From Acanthochlamys bracteata (taxonomy: Eukaryota > Streptophyta > Magnoliopsida > Pandanales > Velloziaceae), in NCBI GenBank assembly GCA_019914995.1, contig CM034132.1, positions 9,356,662-9,420,661 on the forward strand: DNA of 64,000 nt, given 5' to 3'. A program made the translations under genes and the position numbers. Shown piece by piece: positions 12,201 through 25,964 of the stretch; positions within the stretch are counted from its first letter, which is position 1; each line of letters opens with the position of its first letter. The notes beneath the pieces were generated by a model. The model saw only the letters and a program-made list of their open reading frames with translations, ran no database searches and was not told where the DNA came from.

Positions 12201-15200
12201 TACATCATAGCACCCTTGTTTATGACAAAACTATACATCAAAACTCATTCAAGCTTCGCCAACCTTCGGAGTGATCTAAAGATTTAGGTTACTATTGAAA
12301 GCCACTCCAATGATGAACCTTTAACTGAATGGACAAAATTTTCTAAAGAATGTACCATGTAGTTAGAGAGGCAATTTACACGCATGAACTGCTTACAGAA
12401 AATAGTAAATTCTGATATGCCACTAAGTATTACATTTATTGGAGAGAAAGAGCGAGTATTAAAATATTGAAGAGAACCTCTACTTACAGATTCACCCAAA
12501 TTCTCCCCTCGTTCAGATGCTACTCTCTCGGAGACGGACATTGCAGATATCCTTCTAGGTTGAGTGCATATTATTCTACAAGCTGCACCACGAGTAGCAT
12601 CTATCTCTGACTCTAATATGTACTGAGGAAGTTGAGTTGTTTTGCCACAACCTGTTTCACCTGAGACAACAACTACCTGTATAATCACACAGAAAAGAAT
12701 GCAATGAGCATCTAGACACAGGACGACATAGTATAAATCGGCTTAAAAAGTGTGTGTGGAGCTTTCAACATTCTAAAACATAGACGGATAAAGAAAAGCT
12801 GATAGGTGTATTGCAGTGAATTTCTAAAGGAAACATTTTGACAGAGTTTGGACAGCAGAGTCAAATTTCCATCACTAAAAATTTGGATACACGAGTTGTG
12901 GAGTTTCAAAAAGAAACTCCCTATTTTAGAGCTGCAGTTACAGAGGTGGAGTTATGACCCTAACCATAGCCCAAAAAGAACTCACCAGAAACTAAACCAG
13001 CAGTCATGACTCAAGCACGTGACCTATCCTTAAAAAAGTTGAAGTTAGTTGATATCTAAACTGGCAATATATATAAATTTCATTCATAGGGAACAAGTGG
13101 GCACAACCTCAAAAATATAGTCTCTTAACTCTCAACTATTATTTTATCCATATGAGCCCTGAAACTACAACAAATTGAGGGTGCGGGTGCAGCTGAACTT
13201 TGCCACGACTTATGCCACAAATCCACTCAACTACGAAAAAAAAAGTTCATCCAACTATTAGTCTTTACAACTATTAATATGCTGCTTGTTATGACGAAAA
13301 ACATGACAACATACTACAATAGTGTATCTATAGGTTGCAGAAAGTTATCACTCACTGCATTCTAGCAACTTCAGAAGAAAAAAGTGGGTGTTATGAGTCG
13401 CAAATATTGCACTCAAATGGTAGATAATATAACTTTAAACCCCTATAATACTTCACTTACAAGTGCACAAGAAGCTTTTTTACGTTTTAGAATGCAAATG
13501 TTTAATGTCTTCAGAGCAACCTGATAACATAATTACAACAAACTGCTAGACAAAGCTCCCAAGGTCTTCGACAACTGCAACACAATAACTATGAAACAAC
13601 TAAGCTTGTTCCACTAGGTGGACTCGACTAGTCTATAGCAACAGCCCATCAATTTATTATATAAACCAACAATCTGAACGACGATGCAACTTTAAAAAAG
13701 GTATGAACAAAATCTGAAGTGTTCATCATGGTAGCATCAAATTTCAGTAGAAAGTAATTATCAGGTAAGATAATTACATAATCCATCTGCAAACAACTTC
13801 ATGACAGGAAGTAGAAGTGTATACCTGATTCTGGGAAATGGTCGCTAATAATGCTTCCCGTTCTTTATAAGAAGGAAGACTCCTGCGAAACTCCAGCATT
13901 TTTTGACCTTCAGGGGATTCCTACAAAAGAAGTAGATGTGTCGCTATGGCTGATTAATAACTAAAAGAGGAAGCTGTGCAAATACTAACAAATAAAGTAA
14001 CTACCATGGGGTTTCACCCTTACAACTCACTTCCTTCCACTAAAAAGTCACTTCCAGCCCACTTTCAATTAAACAAAAAACACAATAAGTCACTTCCAGC
14101 TTACTTCTTCTACCCAAAAAAAAAACAAAAACTAAATCCTTTTCCAACAACACTATTCATAGTAACTCACTTCTGAATAACTCACTTTCAATCCTAAAGA
14201 ACACACATTTCTATCCTTTAAATCCAAACCAAAACAGTAGGTTAAACTCCAAAGAATTTCGAAAAAAATTTATCAGGAAAGGCACTTACATTAGGAAAAA
14301 AAGGGGAACAAAATGCAACTATACCAAACAATGACTGTAAAATAAGATTTATTGAAATATATCAGACCTGCCAAGCGTGTTGTCGATCTCGTAGCTGCAA
14401 ACTTCTTCGCCTTAGGATTTTCTCCATGACTAAGTTTGTGGAAGTTTGGGACTCCTGTTGCTCAAAAAGGCTCTCATCGGTAGCAACACTATCAACACTA
14501 CTTGACCTCGAGAAGGAAGAATATGGGAAGCATTCTCTGTTTGCTCGCTTTCGACTACTGTAATCTTGGAGCAATGCATCAACTTCTCGTTGCAAACCAA
14601 CAGGTATAGAAACCTGCATCATAAAGACCATGTGAATGCCAAATCAGTAACTTCAAGACCAAAAGAAATGTCATTAATAGTGAAAAAAGTTTAGAATACA
14701 GTACAGATGCCTCGTGGATGCGAAAGAATGTTGGAACAAATGACATCATGGCTAAAGAAAGGAAAAGAATACCATCCAAAGAAAGAAACAGCATGTCAGA
14801 CTGCATGCACAATTATGCTGAAGAAGAAGAAAACAAGAACAAACGAGTACCATCTTGTCAAACATGCAAACGCATGAGAAAGGAAACAATTTAGTAGTTT
14901 CATAGTAAAATACCACAATTTTAGAAATACCTCTCTCTGAGGCCTCTTGTCATCCAGATCAGATCGGTAATTTGCCAATGGTACCTTGCTAAACACCACT
15001 ACTTTGGCATATTGGCGGCTGCCAAGTGATCGCGGTTTCAATTAATTTAGAAGCACTAATATCGTGTTGCAAATAATATAAAGAAGCTGGCTAAAGGTTC
15101 ACCAACCTATACAAGCCCATTCTCTCAGCCAATGCTGATAGTTGCTCGTAGTCACGCCTATCCTTTCTTTCTCTTGATACTATCTCTTGTTCGTGTTCAT

Positions 15201-16428
15201 TACGAAGCAGCATACTTAGCTTCCACTTCCATTCATCCACATTGTCCAATGTTGATGCACTCTGAGGGAGGTAAAAATGTTTGAAAACTAAAGAAAGAGT
15301 TATCCATATAGATTTAAAAATTACAAAGAATAAAAAATAAAAAATTATTTTTTAAAAAAAAACAAAAGCTCACTAGCAGCATAGCAGTAGAAGCACATCC
15401 ATTAACAATGATGAACGTACAAACTCAATGCAGAAATGCCCAAAACACCATGAAGGCATATACACAGTTAATGACTATTACCCACTTGCTCACTGCTCAC
15501 TCTTACCTCTACCTTGTCTCCCTCTCAGTGCCTCAAATTCCTTTAGGATCAATTCACAAGAACTACTGGACAACCACCCCCGTGCCACACAGTGATGTGG
15601 CTGCTAAAACCTTCTTGCTGTTTTTTCCAACATGAGCTACAATTAAGAGGCTCACTAGTTTAACGTAATGATGACGGAGTAACTCTCTAAAGAAGATCAC
15701 CAACAAAGGAAGCCACAATATTTGAAATTTATAAGAACGAAGATTAACATAGCATACAGTGAGCCAATTTCATTTCAGCTCTGTCATGAGTTTAATAATT
15801 CGTAATTCAATCCTACATCAAACAATTCAATTGAAAATATTTTAGGGAGAGTAGCACTGACCAATTCCCACAAAATTTCAAATACAGGAAACCAAAAACC
15901 TCCTCACAAGTAAAAACAATTAACATTAATCAAACAATCGAACAATCCAATTAAATAAAAAATAAGAATAGAAGAAAAGGAACCACTGACCTTGCCCGAG
16001 TTCGAAGAGAGTTCGACGTCGCGATCAGAATCATCCTCAGAGTAATCCTCATAGGCAAACCTAGAGTAATTCCTAACTTTCTCAACAACAGCCGACGAAT
16101 TCGAATTGTGCGAACAAGGTTTCCTTCTCCAATCATTACAATCACTCCTACCAACTGACGCTGTTGTAGTAGTAGTAGTAGTAGCGAAGCTCATCATTGA
16201 TGGACCCTTAACCATTCCGATCACTGATTTCAGTCTCGGAATTGAAGAGCTGTTCTTGCTGTTGTTGTTGTTAATGGTGGTGGTGATTGGTTTCATGGTG
16301 ACGGCGATAGTGGAGGAAGAAGAAGAATTAGGGTTACGGCGACAAGACGAGAGAAGAGAAGAACGTGGATGGGCTAGAGTCATGATGCTTCTTCGGGAAC
16401 AACGTAGCAGTGCCGAGGAGAAGGGCAT
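6202..16428 (-). CDS. DExH-box ATP-dependent RNA helicase with C-terminal dsRNA-binding domain (DHX36/DExH3-DExH5-like)
   Basis: Nineteen exons join in phase and give 1216 aa: 16428-15991, 15261-15107, 15018-14931, 14613-14368, 13920-13825, 12676-12488, 12136-11977, 11875-11745, 11498-11331, 11226-10954, 10248-10054, 9904-9701, 9501-9432, 9335-9187, 8587-8279, 8007-7948, 7784-7632, 7558-7448 and 6657-6202. Visible landmarks are Walker [10 protein letters not shown] (residues 347-355), the DEIH box (448-451), SAT (480-482), QRRGRAGR motif VI (713-720), the helicase-associated/OB region (about 780-1030) and a dsRNA-binding domain (about 1127-1189, with [17 protein letters not shown]). This is the plant DEAH/RHA group that unwinds RNA or G-quadruplexes. 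Length fits Arabidopsis DExH3/DExH5 (about 1160-1200 aa). The N-terminus is rich in Ser, Arg, Thr and Asn with few acidic residues and could be an organelle presequence, which is inference only. The start is the first ATG of the open exon 1. No lesion was seen. Confidence 0.95.
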
Positions 16429-17312
16429 GTTCTCTTCTCCGGCGAACGAGGGGACAGAAACAAATGAAAACGTTTCGCTCTTTCTTTACATCTGTTGTTT
16501 GGTGCGCGCGCGCAGACGAACACTCGCTCGCACTGTGTGTGGTTCACGTCTCTATTTATATTGGATAATGGATTTTGGATATATAAATGGATAATGGATT
16601 TTGCACAACGGGTAAGGAGTTTTGGATTCTGTATTAGTAGGTCACCTTGATAGAATAAGAGTGCGTTTTTTTAGCGTATAAATTAGTTATTAAAAAATAA
16701 GTTAGTGAAAATAGTTGCTATAAATAGTTTTAGTGAAAATTAGTATAATTTTTGTATTCTTTTATAAAAGGATTAGTTATAAATAATTTATTGTGCTTTT
16801 TTCGTATAGTTAGACGTAAGTTAGAAATAACTTTTAAGAAACAAGTGAATTATTAGGATGAAAAAACATATACCCTAAATGTGATTGTGAATGTCGAATA
16901 ACAACGACGGGTTTTGGTTTCTCTATTAAGTAAGTACCTTGATACAACAAATGGGTACCAACTGAATCAAGTAAAAATCCTGCATCAGGCAAGCAACAAC
17001 GGATCAAATGAATACATATGAATCAAATGTGAATTTGAAGTAAACTGAAACACAAAATATAAATTCAAACTCATGAAAAAGGAAAATAAATTCCGTGCAA
17101 TTAAAACACACCTACACTGAATAGAGATGCTAAAAACTGCATTGCAAAGGTGCGTCTAGAAAGTCGCTCATCATCATAGTCATCTTATTATTTCAATACA
17201 AAAAAGTCTTAACGTCCAAAGGACGGTAAAAAGATCAATGAGGATTCCTTGCAATACCTCTAACAAAACATAAATATCTTCATTAACTGGTTGTCTAATA
17301 TTGCAAATGAGC
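16429..17312. other. Helicase promoter side and aldolase 3' flank
   Basis: This gap lies between the helicase start (16428, minus) and the aldolase stop (17313, minus). About 16500-16600 is the helicase 5' region, with an alternating GCGCGCGC run at 16504-16511. An AT-rich MITE-like block occupies about 16660-16870. The remainder probably includes the aldolase 3' UTR. No gene is seen. Confidence 0.5.
16660..16870. repeat. MITE-like element, family D
   Basis: The block starts GAGTGCGTTTTTTTAGCG and ends GGATGAAAAAACATATACCC, giving loosely complementary ends. Its interior repeats AGTTA/AAAGTAATTTATTA-like words also found at 24727-24912 and 25965-26155. It sits about 230 bp upstream of the helicase start codon. 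Ends are approximate. Confidence 0.4.
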
Positions 17313-20071
17313 TTAGTACGTGTAGCCCTTCTCGAACATTCCCTTCTTGGCTTCCTCGTTCTCACTCTCAGCAGTGTAACGACCAAGTTGAGCGTGGGAG
17401 TTTGCTCTTGCACGGACCAAAAGTGCCTTCTGGGCAGCATCCACATTCTCCGGACGCCCCTTCCATGTCTTGAGGACTGAGTTCTGAAGAGCTCGTGCAT
17501 AAGAGAAAGAAACATGCCATGGGTTCGGTGCTTGGTTCATGGCATTCAAGTTCTGCGTCGCCTCAACTTCAGATTGACCTCCAGATAGGAACTACATTGA
17601 GTACAATTAAGAATAGTATCAGATTTAATTCGAAGGTTAGCAGAATTTCTACTTAATGTCAAAAAAGCAAACAACACGAGCGTTCACAGCAGCACACAGG
17701 AAATGGTATTTATTCTTACCATGATTCCAGGAACTGCAGGTGGTACTCTTCTCCTCAACATCTTCAGGGTGAACTTAGCAATGGTCTCCGGAGATGCCTT
17801 CTCCTTGTGCTCAGCACCAGGTGTTACCATGCTTGGCTTTAGCAGAATGCCTTCAAACAAGACATTGTTCTCAGCCAAGTAGAAGAATACCTCCGACCAA
17901 ACCTTCTCTGCAACCTCAAGGGTTCTGTCAATGGGATGGTCCCCATCAAGGAGAATCTCAGGCTCCACTATCGGTACAAGACCATTGTCCTGCAAGGATA
18001 ACAATCAGCATTACAGACCGGGGTGAATCACTCAAGGCAAGCTTGAAAGCAAAATACTAACACATAATGCAAAGTGGAGAGCTAACTGTAAGAGAACATA
18101 GATGTACAGACAGAATGGCTCTGGAAGTTACCTGTGCAATAGCAGCATAACGTGCAAGACCCCAAGCAGCCTCCTTTACAGCCAAAGCAGAAGGACCACA
18201 AGGAACGCTCACTACTGTTCGCCTAAGAATTACATGCCCAACATATATAAGAAGAAAAACAACAAGCACTACATCCATCATCCAAATCAGAAGGTGAGAA
18301 GAAAATATTGGGGAAATTAGTTCAAAGAATCATTAAAAGAACGTGCAAACAATTCAGCAGATTTTAAAGAAAGTATTGCCAACTAACCACTTGGCAAAAC
18401 GTGCGCCTTGCTTGTAGTACTCAGCACTCCTAGAGGCCAGACCATCTAAACCTTGGCACCAAGATTCATTATTTGATCCTGGTAAAGGAACCAAACCCTG
18501 AATGGAGGAAAGAACTGTAAATAAGAAATACATCACTACAACATGCAAAAAGAGTTAAAATGCTTAGTATTCTTACGGCTGGCATCTTTTGAGGCATGCA
18601 AATAACAGCAGACAAGCCCATGAAAAGCAAAGGAGCAAATGTTATAAGTGTATCGGAAGACTAAAGCACAACCATACCTTGTCAACTTTAATACCAGGCA
18701 TTATCTTCGCATCACGAAGGCAGTCCACAAACTTCTTTCCATCAGTTGTGGACTGGTAGAGTGTCTCCTCAAACAAGATTGCTCCAGAAATATATTCACC
18801 TAGACCAGGAGTAGTGAGCAAAAGCTGCCTGTAGGCTTGGCGATTGGCTTCGGTGTTATCCAAACCAATTGACGCAAGCCTCTTCCCGCAGGTTGCATTT
18901 GATTCATCAATAGCCAGGATGCCACGTCCAGGAGAAGCAATAGATTTCTAGAAAGACAAAAGAGTTAAAGAAATAAGATCCTGTAATTAATTTAAGTGAA
19001 GATATTCGCAATTACTAAATATGCAAGCGTCTCCTCAATATGAATATCTGCAACTATAATATCTAAACCCTTCTTGGTTAAAAATCATCGCTTTCAAGGA
19101 TAGCCTTGAACCTCTACAAGGAAATAAGTCTTTAAGGAACAATTTTAATATATTTTTTTAATCTAAAATTTCCCTAATTTTCATCATCTGCAGAGTCCAT
19201 CACTTATGATAAGAAAAAAATTTAGCTGATACACAACAACAAGTAGAAGCTTCAAGAGTCTTATATTTGATAACGAATATCTCATTATCCCAAACTCTAC
19301 CTGAAATCAAGAATCTATGCATTTATGCCAAAAAAAGGCATCGTTCCAACTTACCAGAATTCACAACAGTTGTACAGGACAAGCACCATACCAGACAAAG
19401 TACACAACTTTCAACTCCATCATTAGCATCATTAGGCCCCATCAAACTATCGTCAAAGTAGAGAGATACCAAGCAACTATTACGGCTGATTCCATCACAT
19501 ATCAGATCCAATTACCTCACTTCTCAGCCATTGAAACATATAACAATTTCAACTACAAAAGATGAAAACAACTAGGAAATTTTCCATGTACCTATAACAT
19601 GGCATACACATTAAACATTATTGTTTTGCATAAAAGGTAACCAAATATTGACGCCGCTAGATTGAAGCTTCCAACACCAAATTAACCGAATTACCGCTTT
19701 AATCATTTCCAAAATTTTCAGTAAAACCTGATTAGCAGTTAATCAAACACCCGCTTCTTAAAATATTTTTTCTCAAAAAAATCAGTTATCAACCAGATCG
19801 ATGAAAAAAATCTATTTTATTAAATCATCGCATAGATTCGTTACCTAAACAAATCTCGATAAGACCAAGAAGAGAGAGAGAGAGAACTTACGGCAGTCTG
19901 AACGAGCTCATCAGCATAAGAACCACCAGATAAGGCGGCGCGGATTACCGGAGCAACTCTTCTAGCACCAAACGGCTTGAAAAACTCAACGGTAGCCACC
20001 GATCTCCGGCCACCGGCGACTCCACCAGAGATAAACGGAGTCGACGGCGCGTTCAATTTCACTGACGCCAT
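17313..20071 (-). CDS. FBA: Fructose-bisphosphate aldolase, class I, chloroplastic
   Basis: Six exons (20071-19892, 18947-18678, 18497-18388, 18222-18132, 17989-17720, 17591-17313) join in phase to exactly 399 aa, the usual plastid aldolase length. The enzyme interconverts fructose-1,6-bisphosphate with dihydroxyacetone phosphate and glyceraldehyde-3-phosphate in the stroma (Calvin cycle and starch synthesis). The first ~45 residues form a typical Ser/Ala/Arg-rich transit peptide starting [10 protein letters not shown]. Family signatures are [34 protein letters not shown], the active-site Schiff-base lysine in [13 protein letters not shown] (about K268), SGGQSE and the conserved C-terminal tyrosine in EKGYTY. 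One unusual residue: the loop after WRTVVS reads VPCGPSAL, where plant plastid paralogues generally have IPNGPSAL. It corresponds to the Arabidopsis FBA1/FBA2/FBA3 group; which paralogue is not resolved. Confidence 0.97.
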
Positions 20072-21736
20072 CGATCGAATGATCTACACCTCCTGCTTCA
20101 AATTTCAGTCAAATCAAAGAAGAAACTTTCGAAAATAATTTGGAAAATAGTCTTCGTCAGAAAATGATATGAAGCAAATCTGGGGTAACACTATTTATCA
20201 GAACGAAGTTCGAACTAGTGTATTTAAATGTGACTAAAATGTCCCTGTTGTATTCTTGGAATCATCGATGGCGTTAAACTATATGTTAGAAGGGGCAAAA
20301 CTCTTAATAGTGAAATTGCTTAAGGTTAATTTCGGTAACATGTGTTTTTGAAGAGACGGGGTTTTTGGTTGTTGGTGATAGACTGATAGTCACAGGCGTG
20401 CAGCGTGTGGTGTTCCTCTGGAGCAGGATTGTGTAGAGAGTATTAGTCATAGGTGCAAAGTAATACTTTAATTATTCCAAAAAATATATATTAGTCTTAA
20501 AAAAATCACCCATATGGGCGCACTTGAATAATTTCTAATATTACTTTATTTTCTTAAATTTAATTAAAATTGATTTCAATATTACTTTCTAATAAATTAT
20601 CGATACACCTAATCATAAGTATTATGAATAAAATTCATGTAAATTATTCTAATATTTTTTCTTTATTTTATCTAATTGTTTATTCCAATTTCATATTTAT
20701 TTTACAATTTATGCAAAAATTTTATTTGCTTGTTTATGTAAAAGTTTAAGTTTTACGTAACAATATATGAGAAAGAAAAAAAATTTCTTACAAGCTTTCC
20801 TAAGAAAAAATGAAAACTTTAAGAATTTAAGGAACAAAATAATGCACAAGCAAAAACATTATATGAATTATTTTTTCTTAACTACTGTTTTTATTTCTAT
20901 TGTTTGATTAATGATTAAGCTTTAAAAGTTTTAAGATGGTCTGCAGGAACAACGTAATATGGGGGAGTTGGTTAGTGTCTGGCGTGCTCACCAACTCAGT
21001 AATCAAACCATGAACTTTGACGTAATACACATTTTTATTTTATATATTAGTCATACAATAATCATATTATTGTATTATATAGTTAAATAATACTTGTAAT
21101 ACAAATATAATAACAAAAACTAAATTTGATTAAGGCGAATGAGAAAAGAAAATGTTTGAATATTTTTTTGTAAATATAACAAACATTATAAAATATTGCT
21201 ACATGTGAAAAAGTTATAATTTTAGTTCCTGGAATGCTTATCTAACAAACATTATTAGTATTTATGACTATTTTATAATATTTTTATAATTTATAAAATT
21301 ATTATTATTTATAGATTAAAAAAGCTTCTTTTAAAAAAAATTTATTTACAAAATTTTTTTATTTAAGAACTCCTAATTAGTTATAGTGCATAGCTTATGT
21401 TAAACTGTTTCATGAGGTAATCAATAGGATAAAGGGTGAGGTTCATATTTAGAAAAATAATTTGCTATATTATATATGAAATCTGCAAGAATGTATACTT
21501 GAAGAATCTCACCTTGCTGTTGCTGGAGTGACCTTGTAGTACCTTCTATTTGAGAGACAGAAAGTAAAGATGGTATTTTGTGAAACCTTCCTAAAAAAGT
21601 TGTTATATATACATATGCATACATGTAAAACTTCTTTAAATTTGTTGGCCAAACTCAAAACTTTTTCCACCAATTGTCACATAAGAAACCTGTCCAAGTA
21701 GAACAACAGATAGTAGTACTAAAAGGTGCATCCCTG
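20072..21736. other. Intergenic region between aldolase promoter and REM gene 3' end
   Basis: About 20072-20450 is the aldolase 5' UTR and promoter. From about 20500 the sequence becomes AT-rich, with many TTTTA/TAAAA runs up to 21400, and no repeat with clear ends. The REM gene 3' UTR probably begins near 21736 going downwards. No coding sequence is supported. Confidence 0.5.
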
Positions 21737-24457
21737 TTAGTTCCATATCAGAGGTGCTATCTTCCTGACAACCCGAAAAATGTGGACCTTCATCTGCTTT
21801 TTTGTAATAAGCTCAAAGACACAGACGTCGCCTTTCTCCAGATTATTCGCATAAGAGAACTTCTTCCAACCTCCTTTGAAACCACGTCCAGCAAGGTAAC
21901 TGACAGTCCATGGCCGTCCGCTAGGGTCCCAGAAAATCATCTTGCTATTTCCTGGTGGAAAATGCTTCCTCATGAAAGCAATTGGAAGATGCTGCACATC
22001 ACACAGAAAGTGAAAAATTCTCACTAAAAGAGAAACTACATGACGATGTCGGCTGAGATAAAAATGTTTCTTGAACAAGCATCAGAACCAAAAACATGTT
22101 AGCTGAAAGCATTCAAACTTCTGCAGAAACCAATCAGTCAAATGCAAACTTGTGTCTTAGCTAGTGCATGGCTGACTCATGCTACTCTATAGGGTGTAAT
22201 ATAGCTTTTAGAAGAAACTAAGACAAATGCTATTTGTCCGGAACCCTGACTATAGCCTAAACACAAATGAAACATAACTTAAGAGCATCCTTGCTCAAAG
22301 AGTCCCAAGGTCATTCATCAGTCTCTTACCTTGGTGAATACAGGTTGCCAATACAACTCCGTGGGAGTTTAAATTGGAAATCGTACCAGCAAAATGTTTT
22401 CTCCTTAAATTGGAATGTGTGACTAGGGATCAAACAGGACCATAAGAAAGGTGAAAAGAGGAATAACTTCAAGTTCAAGACATAGGAGCTTAACGGGAAT
22501 CACTGAACTAAACCAGACCCATTTTGTTCTTTAGCTTGTATAATCACATCCCTTCTCTCAACTCTAACCAGATTATACATCTCATTCAAACTTAACGTTG
22601 TTTTACAGAGTTTCTTGAAAGAAATCTCACATTGCTAAGTTGCATATACAAGTAGGACGTAGATGCACAGCAGTCGACCAGAAGAAGTGAGCATGATGAT
22701 GATAAGTAAGGAGATCTCACCAATAAAAAAAATCTATAAACAAAGGTTTCAGACATAACAGCCATAGCAAGAGGCTTCTTAGAATGGAATGACTTCGCAG
22801 ACTTTAGAGCTCTACTCAGTTCCTCTGATGTGGCAGGTCTCCTTTGAGATGTTAGACAATGTATTGTTTGGGACCCTGCAAAAAATTTTTAAAAGACTTG
22901 CTCTTAGGAAAGAGATCTTGAACAACAATGCTGTCATTGATAAACATCTAATAGTTTTGAAGATTTAAAAAAAAAAGGAAAAACAAAAGGATGAGTGATT
23001 CTTTTGAGGAAAAAGAATCTGACCTGAAAAAGTTCTCTCTCCAGGTTTCTTATTAGCTTTTACTCGATCAAGACAAGACAAGGGGATTTTAGTTGGTCCT
23101 TTGGAGCTATCTTCATTCACAGAACCAGTTTTTCCACGTGCTTTTCTGCAAGACGGAGACAGTCCTTCATCCACAGAAGGGGGTGACTGAACCTCAGCCA
23201 TTTTGGTCTTCAAAGTGCAAAACCTTCTTGGTCTTCCTGAATCTCTTGGAGTATATTGTACTATAAAATTCAAAACTATAATTAATGAAACAAAGTAATA
23301 AAAGGACAAAAGTGCATTGCTACTATATGCTAAATAAAAAATACATACTCTTTTCATCAACTGGGCTGTTTTTCTTTCTCTTTGTTACAGCACAAGAGTC
23401 CTGGTTACCACTTGGATGATTAGGCTTGTGCATCACTTCCTCACAGATGTTTGCCCCTCTGTTCCAGTTAGCACCACCCTGGGACTCCTCAAGTTTATAC
23501 CTTCCTTCTGTATTACTCTCGCCATTAATTTCTACGGAATGCTTGGAACCAAAGTTAATATCCTTCTGACATGCAGTTCGATCAAAGATGAGGACTGAGA
23601 AGTTACAGCGACCATCATAACGGAAGACCAGGAAGTCACCCATTGAAAGGGAATTGTGGGTAACAAATTTCCCCCATCCTTTCCTTAAACAAATATGTCT
23701 GTTTGCCCTAGCCATTTCCACATCCCAGGTTCGCCCTCTTGGATCGGTTAATGATGCTTTCCGAGAAGACATATCCGATATGTGCTTCGTGAACATCCTT
23801 GGGATAGTCTGCACTTACACGTTTTCGGATCACAAACTACAGAGATATAATTCAACCACAGAAGATTGGCATCCCCCATTCGGGGATATATACAGACTAA
23901 AAACACAGGAACCATGGTGCCTTGCTGAGTTGTTATTAAAGATGGAATGCACACATTATATAATCCATGTGAGCCCATGAAGCTACAATCACATCTTTAA
24001 TTCTTTTTATTGATGTTTATTCAAATTTCATCAAGAAAACAATCTATCCAAAAGCAAGGACCTATGTTCACTGCAAAACAAACACACTAACTACAATACA
24101 AAGTTACAAACATTTACCAATAATTAATCAATAGATATATACACTAACTACAAAACAGTGCCCAACTTAAGCAGGAAACATGAATCTCCATAAACTAACC
24201 AATTAATCTTACCAGCAAATGAAACTTTCAGTCTTTTTCCAATAAACTAAAGAAAGAAACATACGACTGCATTATATACATGAAGAAAAGAAGACCAGCT
24301 TTTTCTCATCTGGTAATGTTTCTTGATATAAATTTCAGGAAAAATTAAAGGAAAAACTTACAAGTTGTTTGGAAGAAAGATGGGGAAAGAAAACTTTGAA
24401 GAAATGAGGACAGCCAAAGAAAGCAAAAGCTTCTTCTTGTTCTTCATTTCCCGCCAT
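21737..24457 (-). CDS. B3 domain-containing protein, REM family (two B3 domains)
   Basis: Five exons (24457-24362, 23808-23349, 23260-23024, 22875-22721, 21991-21737) join in phase to 400 aa. The N-terminal B3 domain covers about residues 17-113 (PHFFKVFFPHL, RGRTWDVEM, WGKFVTHNSLSMGDFLVFRY). The C-terminal B3 domain covers about 300-392 (FMRKHFPP, GRPWTVSYL, GGWKKFSYANNLEKGDVCVFEL). Between them lies a charged, Ser/Lys-rich linker with several KRKK-type basic clusters that could act as nuclear localisation signals. B3 domains bind DNA. REM proteins are a plant-specific B3 clade, often expressed in meristems and reproductive tissue, and a few act in vernalisation or flowering. The start ATG opens exon 1 just before the first B3 domain, as is usual for the family. 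Which REM member it matches cannot be decided. The second B3 domain is split by an 729-bp intron (21992-22720). Confidence 0.92.
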
Positions 24458-24726
24458 GGAAATCTTTCTTCTTCTCTGTTAATGAAAGTAAGAACGAACG
24501 ATCTTTTCTTTCTTACTTCGTTGGTTTGTTGATCGATGAAACCGAAGAGAAAAAAAAATGAAAAAAAAAATTGTTACAAGATAGAATCAGAAAGAGATCC
24601 TTGATCGAATCGATGTGATGTTGTAATCAAGTGAGCGCATTAATTGCTCTCAGTTAAAAAAATAAAAAACCATCTTTTAAATTTTTTTTAAAGATTAGCT
24701 TGCAACTCGTTTCGTTCCGAGCGTGT

Positions 24727-24912
24727 GTTTTTTTTTCTCGATATAAGTTTTAAAAAGTAAATTATTAAAAATAGTTATTGAAATAGCATTATTAAAATTA
24801 AATTAAATATTTTTATAGAGAAAATAATTAAAAGTAATTTATTATAATTTTTATATAAATAAAAATGAATTGAAGTGATTTTTTATTGGATTATAAAGTT
24901 AAAAACACACCT
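24727..24912. repeat. MITE-like element, family D
   Basis: The left end GCGTGTGTTTTTTTTTCTCG and right end AAGTTAAAAACACACCTTAT are near-complementary. The interior carries AAAGTAAATTATTA and AAAGTAATTTATTATAA, shared with the block at 25965-26155. It is about 190 bp. No duplication was established. Confidence 0.5.
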
Positions 24913-25367
24913 TATATAAATACGAAAATCTTAATACAATCTATATTATATACTTTCCTCTAAACTTTTTTCTAATTATAAAAGGTATGAAAAACATTAT
25001 ATGGTATTGCGATCGAACTAAAATAGATTTAAATATATACTGAAAATTTATAAAAAATTATTATTATCAATCTTATTATTACTTTATAGTTATTTTGGTT
25101 AAAATTTGGATTAATTTTTGTCATTACCATGCAATTTTATATAAATATTCATATTTTTCAAAAGAAATCAAATTTTTATATTTACATTATGACTTATTTA
25201 TAAAGTATTTCAAAAAAATAAATAATAAATATTAAAGTGATTTTTTTGTTGAAATGAAAGACGTTCATAGTCAAAACTATTATTGGAGTCAAAACTCAAA
25301 AGTAATTGCAATGTTTTTGCTAATTAAATATTGTCCTTGCTTGCAAAATATAACGTACCTTAAGGTC

Positions 25368-25818
25368 ATGTTTTGAAATTGTTGAAATTTACTTTTTTTA
25401 TCGCGTTTAAACTTCCGAAAAGTTCACGCATTTAGTACTTGAACTCTAGAATTTTATTTTTATTCTATTTAATGCGTATTTTAAATATTCATAATTGAAC
25501 TTTAAAAAAGTAAAAAATATAAAATAATTTTTTCCAAAAGTATGTTGAAAGTAAATTTTTATTTTTATTTTTCAATTATTTTTAAAATGAGTTCAATTTT
25601 TATTTTCAATTATTTTAAAAATAGGTTAGAAATGAAGAAAAAAAATTTTGTCTCCAAAATTATGAAAATAAGAGGGTGAAATTCAAACGAAAGTGAATAT
25701 CGATGTGGAACTATAGTTTTGAATTTTTCTATAGTACTAAAACACATGAATTCAATGAAACTCTAAATTTGATAAAAAAAATTAAAATTTTGTTGAATTG
25801 AAACACGCCTTTAACTAT
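25368..25818. repeat. MITE-like element with TTAA-flanked inverted ends
   Basis: The left end TTAAGGTCATGTTTTGAAAT and the right end TTGAAACACGCCTTTAA are imperfect reverse complements. The interior contains two AT-rich ATTTTTATTTTCAATTATTTT-like repeats. Both ends abut TTAA/TTTAA, but whether this is a target-site duplication is uncertain. Confidence 0.35.
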
Positions 25819-25964
25819 TTTAGAATTCATCACTTTATTTAGATTTCTATTTTTATTACTTGCAATCCACCTCCAAATAAAATTAAAATATAAAAGTAAC
25901 CACTTTTTGAAAAACTCTAATTTCTAAAATTTATTTATAAAAAACTCACTTCGATTCAATTTAT

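Noticed and set aside
16106-16594. 162-residue plus-strand open frame over helicase exon 1
   Set aside because: It is the antisense shadow of Ser/Thr-rich helicase codons; its poly-Val and poly-Leu runs are reverse images of Thr/Asn codons.
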